Source: Symbiodinium kawagutii
Taxonomy: Eukaryota > Sar > Dinophyceae > Suessiales > Symbiodiniaceae
NCBI GenBank assembly: GCA_009767595.1
Contig: VSDK01018949.1
Location: 88,197-152,196 of the forward strand
Direction: 5' to 3'
Length of the DNA stretch: 64,000 nucleotides
A program made the position numbers and the translations under genes. Every line of letters begins with the position of its first letter. Within the stretch, counting starts at the first letter, position 1. The notes under the pieces are model-generated. The model was not told where the DNA came from. It saw nothing but the letters and a program-made list of their open reading frames with translations, and searched no databases. This document shows positions 56,430-64,000 of this stretch, one piece after another.

Positions 56430-56551
56430 GGTGACACAAGTAGATTCAATGTAGCGTTGCAAATAGCAGTAATACCAGCAGGAGAAGCAGCTGCAGCAAT
56501 AGGTGTAGTAGTAGCAATAAAAGCAGCAACAATAGTGATAAACATGATGTT
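56430..56551 (+). CDS. Possible membrane-segment exon of unit F
   Basis: The frame reads GDTSRFNVALQIAVIPAGEA, then AAAIGVVVAIKAATIVINMM. It is a hydrophobic segment of Ala, Val and Ile written with GTA, GCA and ATA codons, directly after the microsatellite. It is probably the counterpart of VVVLAVVAVFGVL in the C and D copies. Not proven. Confidence 0.35.
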
Positions 56552-56724
56552 ATGTTATATATAAATAATAACAGCACTGAGCACGGACAGACTCTGAAGC
56601 CGGGAATTCTACCACCAATATTATGAAATCTCTTTGTCATAGCTGAAGCAGTTGTGCCAGAATCCAAATCGACCTCAGAGCATTTGGGTTCGCCTCAAAT
56701 CAGTTTCAAGATCTCCGCCTCCAG

Positions 56725-56785
56725 GTGGAGATGTGCGTGCCAGACTGCATGGCTCTCAGGGACACCGTCACTACCTTGAAAGAAG
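56725..56785 (+). CDS. Short Cys-containing exon, shared with 63142-63192
   Basis: After CCGCCTCCAG the frame reads VEMCVPDCMALRDTVTTLKE before GTTGTA. The copy at 63142 reads VKMCEQNCLALRPKSGK after the same acceptor (TTTCCAG, GTGAAGATG). Conservation of frame and acceptor between the two segments supports coding. Function unknown. Confidence 0.4.
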
Positions 56786-57342
56786 GTTGTAAGGAGGATA
56801 GCTTATGTCAAGGCAAAACCCATGAAGAAACGGACACAGCGACTGACACAATGTGGTTGGACTCCACTGCACTTTGCTTTACCTCGAAGGGTTGCCCTTT
56901 TCATGGGGATGGAAAGCATTCCACTTAGATGCGCACGAAGTGTAAGCGGAGAAGGAAAACATGCATGCCATCAGTGGATTGCATTGCGTATGCAATTCCG
57001 TGTTTCTAGGGCGCACTAGTATGTGAGTTTTGTCAACTACCTTGACTTCTTTTGAATATGTTGTGTCAACAGAAACCGTTTATGATGCTCCGACGGTCTT
57101 ACTTCAAAGTCGTGTTGATTTAGTTCTTGCGAACAAATGCCTCTAATCGATGACTATGGTTAATACGAATTGCTGATCAGCTACAGCTAGCACAAGATGG
57201 CCAATAGTGGACCACTGTTGCGGTAGATAATCAACTAAAACCCACTAAATCCAAAGGGGCTTTCCTTGTGGAGCAAACCTTGGTCATGGGGGGCCGCATC
57301 ATTCATGGTGTACGGATAGTGAACAGGCAAGGTTAGTAAATT

Positions 57343-57449
57343 GTACCCTATGCTTCCAGTTACCACTATAGTAGGTAACCAACCCTCACCAACAATGGTA
57401 GAAACCAACTGGTTACATACTATAATGGTAACTGGAAGCATAGGGGTAC
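57343..57449. mobile_element. Foldback MITE of a second family
   Basis: Arms of about 38 bases (57343-57380 and 57411-57449) are inverted copies: GTACCCTATGCTTCCAGTTA, then CCACTATAGTAGGTAACC, with two or three mismatches. The spacer is only 30 bases. Words from it (TATGCTTCCAGT, TAGTAGGTAACCA) recur near 44353-44390, perhaps an older copy. Confidence 0.65.
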
Positions 57450-58384
57450 TTAAAGACAACATTGTGCGGCATTGTAGCTTGAACCACTTGATTTTAGGAA
57501 ACTCTATGATGGTGGCAAGGTTAGATAGGATACGATGCATTGACCGCTCACAGTCATTGCCAGACCATTCCTTTTTTGGCATGATGGAGATGTTCAAGTT
57601 GAAACCATGGAGCGATTAATCCACCAGTGTTTCATTTGCATGGGCGAACTGCCCCTTTCCTGTCAGGTCCTACTTGCTCAAACCTAAAGGCTGGACAACG
57701 GTAAGGATGGCTAGGGAAGCTGCAAAGCTGCCTGCGTGATATGTTTTGAGGGCTCAATGAGCTGGAAAGGCGTCAATCCAAAGCAGACCAAAACCGATGT
57801 TATTCTTTGAATATGGGTAGACATCCACTCCTTTAGTCAAGATTCCTAAAACCCCAAAAAAGCATACGTTCTTTGGATGCAGTGATGAATGTCATTCGCA
57901 GACACCTTCAATGTCATTTGAAATCTTTCAGGTGGTCATTTAGGCGTGCCTTTGTTGTTTTGATTGCCGTTGACTGCTCATAATTGTTAAACAAAATATG
58001 TTGCAAAGATGGATGACATCGATATACCTCAACTAACAAAATTGCATTTTAGGGAAGACCTTGGATCAGTTTCAATGATTGATAGAACCCTCAGAGATTA
58101 CGATCTAATTGCCTCGCCAGCTAGAAGAACTCCATGTTAATCTGCCCGCACCGAATGTCAAATGCCTGCCCCTATGTAGAGCCAATCCCACCCCGATGGT
58201 TATTGGCTACGATCACGTATGGTTCTTTCTTAGTTGAATGAACACAGACACATTTCCAAGTTGACATTTTTTCGGCACCCAAGATCGTATGGCCAGTGGA
58301 TACCATAGAGGTTATTTAGACCATGGCTACCTGAATTATACCAAATTGTATCGCCTATGGCAAACGAATGTGCCGGTCTTGATT
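57450..58384. other. Non-coding stretch
   Basis: No supported gene. Open frames are short and AT-rich. Confidence 0.4.
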
Positions 58385-58493
58385 GCTTACGCCGCTGCTG
58401 CCAGTCGCTCGTCCCACCGCCACCCGGGGGCCCGTGGGTGGTGGAGGCCAGGGGTACTCCACCGAGGTGTTGTTTCGACTCGAGAAAGAATAA
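58385..58493 (+). CDS. Possible terminal exon
   Basis: The frame reads PLLPVARPTATRGPVGGGG, then QGYSTEVLFRLEKE and TAA at 58491-58493. It is very GC-rich compared with its flanks. Two other frames are open over part of it. No family was recognised. Confidence 0.35.
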
Positions 58494-58943
58494 TCTAAGC
58501 CATGGTCAACGAAAGCAGCTACTGTCAGTAACCGCCAATATCAACTAGGGAAATAATATGTAATAATAGACATTGCTTTTGGAAGTTGAAGACCAAACCA
58601 AAAGGCAAAATCTAGGGGAAAAAGCAAAACAAATTTTCACTCGGAATGTTATTGACATCATCTAACACAGGATGGCTTTTGAACACTCAGCTTCCTAGAT
58701 ACTAGATCCTTCCTGTACGAATTGACCCCGGCGACCACGTACCCACACAAAGCATTCGAATTTACTGTTTGGATGTCCTGCAGCCTGTAAAGACCAGTCA
58801 CTACAATATGATCATTTCGAGTTGATTTTTGTTTGTCAGTTTTACAGGGGGGGGTTGTGCAGTTGTTCATGGTTTGTTCTTCCCCTTCTGAACTGCAGAA
58901 CTTCTGAAGTGAAAGTGATTGACCAGTCCGTGGTGAGCAGCAG

Positions 58944-59466
58944 AGCACCAGGCATCACCATCAGCCGAAGAAAAGCCTAGTACGAAGCCGGCTGAAAGTG
59001 ATGCAGGTGCTTTTGTGATGGCGTTTTTTGCCAGTGGGATCCATCGAAAGCCAGAAGTTGTTGGGTGGGGTGGTGTTTGAAAAATAAAACTTGGTTGTTG
59101 ACATATCTTTTAAAAGTGACAACATGTTCACACGACTTTATACTTCTTCGTTCGGAATGCTTCCTAGTAAAAGTACCGCCAGCAATAGCAGTGCTTCGTT
59201 CAGGGATCTAATCTACCACAAAAAGATGATCCATCATAGATCATCGTGTTGGTTTCTTACTTTGGGATACTTTGGGCAAAATCTGGAGTGTGGAGGGGTA
59301 CCTAATACATCCTAATACACCATCAAGCAAACCCCCTACAGTGGCCTGTGGAACCTCTGCCCATGCGATTGCTGCAGATGCCACTGGTCCATTGGCCACT
59401 GGCTCCTCTGATGATGCTACAGCAGTGGTGCAGGCCAGCTGCAGTCAACACAGGAGTAGCCAATGC
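58944..59466 (+). pseudogene. Family copy A, broken
   Basis: Same arrangement as C and D. The first-exon part (QASPSAEEKPSTKPAESDAG) is present, but a six-T run (five in C and D) shifts the frame and leads to a stop. The membrane segment is deleted (AATGCTTCCTAGTAAAAG follows directly), and a TAG lies in the acidic part. The third exon (SAHAIAADATGPLATGSS) is still open after the acceptor CCCTACAG. Confidence 0.5.
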
Positions 59467-59634
59467 TGGGTCTACCGGCCATCGTCCTGTACGATGTATA
59501 GACCAACTCTATTCAGTCACTACATATTCTCATTTGAAATATCATTGTTGTTGGACGGTTTGTTCTTCCCCTTGCATTCTGAACTGCAGAACTTCTGAAG
59601 TGAAAGTGATTGACCAGTCTGTGGTGAGCAGCAG

Positions 59635-60150
59635 AGCACCAGGCATCACCATCAGCCGAAGAAAAGCCTAGTACGAAGCCGGCTGAAAGTGATGCAGGTG
59701 CTTTTGTGATGGCGTTTTTTGCCAGTGGGATCCATCGAAAGCCAGAAGTTGTTGGGTGGGGTGGTGTTTGAAAAAGAAAAGGTTGTGGCATATGATTTAA
59801 AAGGTGACAACATGTTCACGTGTGGTGGTGTTAGCAGTGGTTGCTGTAGTCTGCGTGCTTACTAGTAAAAGTACCGCCAGCAAGAGCAGTGCTTTGTTCA
59901 GTGATCCACCACAAGAAGAGGATCCATCATAGATCATCGTGTTGGTTTCTTACTTTGGGATACTTTGGGCAAAATCTGGAGTGTGGAGGGGTACCTAATA
60001 CACCATCAAGCAAACCCCCTACAGTGGCCTGTGGAACCTCTGCCCATGCGATTGCTGCAGATGCCACTGGTCCATTGGCCACTGGCTCCTCTGATGATGC
60101 TACAGCAGTGGTGCAGGCCAGCTGCAGTCAACACAGGAGTAGCCAATGCT
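59635..60150 (+). pseudogene. Family copy B, broken
   Basis: It carries the same six-T frameshift as A and a TAG in the acidic segment (DPPQEEDPS then stop). It keeps the membrane segment (VVVLAVVAVVCVLTSKS) and the third exon (SAHAIAADATGPLATGSS). It is closer to A than to C and D in exon three, so A and B probably duplicated together. Confidence 0.5.
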
Positions 60151-60349
60151 GGGTCTACCAGCCATCGTCCTGTAGGATGTATAGACCAACTCTATTCAGT
60201 CACTACATATTCTCATTTGAAATATCATTGTTGTTGGACGGTTTGAAGAGGGTTCTTGTGCAGTTTTTCATGGTTTCTTCTTCACCTTGCATTCTGAACT
60301 GCAGAACTTCCGAAGTGAAAGTGATTGACCAGTCCATGGTGAGCAGCAG

Positions 60350-60878
60350 AGCACCAGGCATCACCATCAGCCGAAGAAAAGCCTAGCACGAAGCCGGCTG
60401 AAAGTGATGCAGGTGCTTTTGTGATGGCGTTTTTGCCACTGGGATCCATTGAAAGCCATCAGTGGGTGGGGTGGTGTTTGAAAAAGAAAACATGTTTGGC
60501 ATATATTTTTGAAGTGACAGCATCTTCATTCGACTTCATACTTCTTTGTGTGGTGGTGTTAGCAGTGGTTGCTGTATTCGGCGTGCTGTCTAGCAAAAGT
60601 ACTACCAGCAATAGCAGTGGTTCGTTCAGTGATCCACCAAAAGAAGATGATCCAATTTTAGATCATCGTGTTGATGTTTTCCTTTTGGCCAAAATGAGGA
60701 GAATTGAGGAGATTGGAGGAGTAGCTAACACACAGTTATTATTGGAACCTCCACGGATGCGATTGCTGCAGATGACACTGGTCCATTGGCCACTGGCTCC
60801 TCTGATGGTGCTGCAACAGTGGTGGAGGCCAGCTCTATTCAACACAGGAGTAGCCCGCGCTGGGTCTACCGGCCATGA
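60350..60878 (+). CDS. Family copy C: small single-pass acidic protein, intact
   Basis: Proposed exons are 60350-60667 and 60736-60878, with a 68-base GT-AG intron in phase 1. A further 5' exon is expected, because an in-frame TGA precedes 60350. Order of parts: a Glu/Ser/Lys/Pro-rich head (QASPSAEEKPSTKPAESDAG), a hydrophobic membrane helix (FILLCVVVLAVVAVFGVL), a Ser-rich acidic stretch (STTSNSSGSFSDPP, then EDDP), then in exon two an Ala/Thr/Gly-rich tail (GTSTDAIAADDTGPLATGSS) ending in TGA. The acceptor sits exactly eight bases before GGAACC in copies A and C, which supports the splice. An unspliced alternative frame also exists. No homologue was recognised. Confidence 0.45.
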
Positions 60879-60939
60879 GTTGTTTTGTACGTATGGTACC
60901 CATTAGACCGCGGGGGTCATATGATGGATTTTTGTTGAT

Positions 60940-61340
60940 TTGTCTACAAATGGGATAATCATGACTCTCAAATTACATGTTACTGTAGATTGTTCCAGCG
61001 TTTACGCGCGAGTACTAGAGCATACCTATGTACATACTCTCGGCAAACAAAATAGGCTAAGCTTGAAGGTAAGTAAAAGTGCTTCCGCTATACGAGTATC
61101 AATGTCATTCTCTGTTGATTGCATTCTTGACCACCGGGTGAGTTTCATAGCCACTAGATCCTATATGAACCGTCCACGGCGTTTGCATAGGTCTTAGCAT
61201 TAATTTGCTATATGACTGCAGAAAAAAGACAAAACATTCGAGATCATCGTTTGGATTTCCTGTGACATGAATAGACCAAGCAAGCCCTTCATCATGTTTC
61301 TCATTTTAGAGAAGATGGTTCTTGTGCACTTGTTCAAAGC
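60940..61340. other. Spacer between copies C and D
   Basis: An open frame at 60940-61197 has no motif. The part from 61215 resembles the sequence upstream of copy A (ACATTCGAGATCATCGTTTG compared with GCATTCGAATTTACTGTTTG), so it is probably part of the duplicated unit. Confidence 0.4.
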
Positions 61341-61405
61341 TTGTTCTTCTGGAACTGCAGAACTTCTGAAGTGAAAGTGATTGACCAGTCCATGGTGAGC
61401 AGCAG

Positions 61406-61961
61406 AGCACCAGGCATCACCATCAGCCGAAGAAAAGCCTAGCACGCAGCCGGCTGAAAGTGATGCAGGTGCTTTTGTGATGGCGTTTTTGCCACTGGGA
61501 TCCATTGAAAGCCATCAGTGGGTGGGGTGGTGTTTGAAAAAGAAAACATGTTTGGCATATATTTTTGAAGTGACAGCATCTTCATTCGACTTCATACTTC
61601 TTTGTGTGGTGGTGTTAGCAGTGGTTGCTGTATTCGGCGTGCTGTCTAGCAAAAGTACTACCAGCAATAGCAGTGGTTCGTTCAGTGATCCACCACAAGA
61701 AGATGATCCAATTTTAGATCATCGTGTTGATGTTTTCCTTTTGGCCAAAATGAGGAGAATTGAGGAGATTGGAGGAGTAGCTAACACACAGTTATTATTG
61801 GAACCTCCACGGATGCGATTGCTGCAGATGACACTGGTCCATTGGCCACTGGCTCCTCTGATGGTGCTGCAGCAGTGGTGGAGGCCAGCTCCAGTCAACA
61901 CAGGAGTGCCGGTGCTCGGTTTACCGGCCACGAGTTGTTTGGTACGTACGGTACCTTTTAA
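61406..61961 (+). CDS. Family copy D: small single-pass acidic protein, intact
   Basis: Exons 61406-61723 and 61792-61961 have the same lengths and the same 68-base intron as copy C, which is nearly identical base for base (one clear change turns a Lys codon in DPPKEDD into Gln in DPPQEDD). The tail differs: one base fewer after CACAGGAGT shifts the end to RSAGARFTGHELFGTYGTF with TAA. The unspliced frame (ATG 61480 to 62193) reads through the intron in another frame and is the longest open frame here, but it ignores the conserved acceptor. Function unknown. It is probably a membrane protein with a short cytosolic or lumenal tail. Confidence 0.45.
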
Positions 61962-62319
61962 GGCGGCTGGGGTGGTGATGGTCACATGTTGGATCTGTCA
62001 TGATCTGTCTTTAAATGATAATATAACCACGCTGAAAGCATGGAGTTTTCTAGCATACCGTACCAGGAAAGGCACATGTTTGATTTGGTTGCGTTTTGGT
62101 TACGAAGACAAAGATCGATGCGGCAAGGCAACAACGTGCTTTCACCAGGATGCCCGTCAGCATGTACATGTTACCATCTGCAAATATCTGTAAGATTTAA
62201 TATGTCCTGATTGTTTACGAAGTGTCGTTTGATCCTTTCATGGCCTGTTGTGCCCCTTGCATTCTGAACTACTGAAATTCTGACGTCAAAATGTTCGACC
62301 AGTTCCTGGTGAGCCGCAG

Positions 62320-62445
62320 AGCGCGAGGCATCACCATCAGCTGAAAAAAAGCCGGCTGCGAAGCCGTCTGAAAGCAGTTCAGGTGCCATGTGTCATTGGT
62401 ATTGCCACATGGATCAATGGAAAATCAACATTCGGTGCCTGATGG
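62320..62445 (+). pseudogene. Family unit E, first-exon homologue
   Basis: After GAGCCGCAG the frame reads EREASPSAEKKPAAKPSESS, then SGAMCHW, matching the family head. The expected membrane segment downstream is replaced by Ala/Val-coding microsatellite sequence. Confidence 0.45.
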
Positions 62446-62599
62446 TACCACTACTTGGTACGATTGAAGATTCTGTACCACATGTTGGACTTCCCAGTGC
62501 CTTCAAAATCTAGAAACTACTTTGTGGTCTTGGAGTGTCATGCTGGCGGTTTGGTTTGGGTGGCCTTTTTGTTCAGGCAAAACAACACAAAATACAGCT

Positions 62600-62642
62600 A
62601 TTGATATTTTGGACTATCTGGCAGTGGTGGCAGCAATGGTAG

Positions 62643-62675
<33 letters not shown>

Positions 62676-62940
62676 CAAAGGCAGCATCAGCAGTAAAAGG
62701 AGCAGGAGCAACTTGAGGTGTGGTGTAGAAGTAGAAGCAGTAGCAGTCGCAGTAGCAGAAGGAGTAGTAGTAGCAGCAGTAGTAGGAGTAAGAGTAGGAG
62801 TAGGAGTGGGAGTGGGAGTAGGAGTAGGAGTAGGAGTAGTAGTGGTAGTGGTAGTGGTAGTGGTAGTGGTAGTGGTAGTGGTAGTGGTAGTGGTAGTGGT
62901 AGTGGTAGTGGTAGTGGTAGTGGTAGCAGTAGGTTTCGGA
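62600..62940. repeat. AGC/AGT/GGT compound microsatellite in unit E
   Basis: (CAG)n near 62648-62670, mixed GTAGCA triplets, then (AGGAGT)n and (AGTGGT)n to about 62930. In one plus frame the first part reads YLAVVAAMVGAAAAAAAAAR and the rest Val/Gly. It lies where other units have their membrane exon. The poly-Thr, poly-Val and poly-Leu frames on both strands are artefacts. Confidence 0.85.
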
Positions 62941-63141
62941 GCAATCCTGCGGCGGCACCTCAGAAGCAATAGAAGCACTTGTAATTACATTTGAGCATTG
63001 ACAATTCTCCCAAAGATATCATGCTATGATGTGCTTCCTGATAGTTTAGACAGGTCTCAGCAGACCTTCTTCACAAGAAATTTGTAGGATGTATATCTTG
63101 TGGACACGCAGCATTCCGCGGAGCTCAGCTTGAGTTTCCAG

Positions 63142-63192
63142 GTGAAGATGTGCGAGCAAAACTGTTTGGCTCTCAGACCAAAGTCTGGCAAA
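63142..63192 (+). CDS. Short Cys-containing exon, second copy
   Basis: VKMCEQNCLALRPKSGK follows the acceptor TGAGTTTCCAG and ends near GTCCCC. It is the homologue of 56725-56785. The two segments 56.0-56.8 and 62.25-63.2 kb share the order head exon, microsatellite, Cys exon. Confidence 0.4.
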
Positions 63193-64000
63193 TGGTCCCC
63201 ATCTTGAGACCAGTGTGCTTGTTGTTTTTTTTCTAGGCTTTTTCTCACTCATCCTCCCTTTTTTCGGACCTTGAGACATCTTCTTTTTCTAACCTTACGG
63301 TGGATTGCTCAAAGGGGAAGGTGGCAGCTCACGGATGGGCAGCACAGTAATCAACCACTCATACACCACTCATCCAAATCAATCAAACTGAATCAAACTG
63401 AACCAAGTCTTAGATTAATCATAATCAAGCACAATCAACCAAACCAAGTCAATCAAAACCAATCCATCCCAGTCAAACTCAATCCCAATCAATTAAAATT
63501 AGTCGTGCTGGTTTCAGGCTGTGAGTGGGTTTTATTTGCGTTAGCAACTTTGAAAACAGTGTCGAAGACTAAAAGTAAACGGGCTAATTCAAACCAAATA
63601 CTTCAAACCAAAACACAAACATGGTAAAGCACGCGGTCAAGCAACAAAAAGATTGACAGACTTCATATGCTTATCATCATGTGCTTATCATCATCCACAG
63701 CGCATTTTTTCAATATCATCAAAGGGTTGCTGTCGCTTGTGATTGTGTTTTGTTTGCAATTCCATTCTTCCTGGGTGCACCAACACCCCCCCCTAAGAGT
63801 TTAGGATGGCCAATAATGGTGATGGTTCGTAAAAATGGTTGATCCTTCTGTCCCTTATTAATGGATGTAATGGTCCTAACGTGAATCAAGTCAATCATTG
63901 CTGATGCTATTGGTTGATAACAAAGGTTGAGAATGGCTAATGGGAATGAACAAGTGTTAACCATGCTTGGTCAGACCTTCCCCATTGCGCCGGATTCTCA
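63193..64000. other. Non-coding stretch
   Basis: 63345-63500 is rich in AATCAA/CAATCAAACTGAA-type words. No gene was recognised. Confidence 0.4.

Noticed and set aside
62598..62994. Poly-Thr, poly-Leu, poly-Val and poly-Ser frames on both strands
   Set aside because: They are triplet microsatellite translations in all six frames.

Overview
This is a gene-poor stretch of a eukaryotic nuclear genome, most probably from a dinoflagellate and possibly a Symbiodiniaceae-like alga. That is an inference from several things. Coding sequence comes as short, GC-richer islands in long AT-leaning non-coding sequence. Some candidate splice donors look like GC. The recognisable families are typical of these genomes: a ubiquitin-like plus ankyrin-repeat protein, a caspase-like (C14) protein, and many exons with heptatricopeptide/RAP-type helical repeats. 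No bacterial operons, rRNA, tRNA or CRISPR array were seen. Most long open frames are low-complexity or antisense shadows.

About 1.8-24 kb, plus strand: scattered short exons coding amphipathic helical repeats (motifs such as LAALAWAYARLQ and IATTAQAFAK). Three sets of exons join in frame with matching phases across introns of 0.2-3.9 kb. They probably belong to one very large HPR-type organellar RNA-binding protein gene, or a few adjacent ones. Its putative introns hold several copies of a small terminal-inverted-repeat element (a MITE family, called TIR-A here) and a 1.2-kb multi-scale tandem array (8.8-10.1 kb).

About 24-50 kb: a 623-base assembly gap in a TTG microsatellite, then isolated exon candidates on both strands. 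An intact single-exon ubiquitin-like/ankyrin gene lies at 34749-36284, and its stop codon falls inside a TIR-A insertion. A 1.1-kb composite inverted-repeat element sits at 43231-44355.

About 50-54 kb: a caspase-like gene (50123-51721, three proposed exons) with a His/Cys dyad and a transmembrane segment, then terminal-exon candidates on both strands.

About 55-63 kb: a cluster of at least six related units coding a small acidic, Ser/Thr/Ala-rich protein with one membrane segment. Two copies (60350-60878 and 61406-61961) look intact and nearly identical. Two are broken, and the outer ones have turned into (AGT)n-type microsatellites where the membrane exon should be. No homologue of this family was recognised.

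Exon boundaries were inferred by eye from AG/GT sites, reading frame, phase and purine-first codon bias. Treat them as hypotheses unless stated otherwise.
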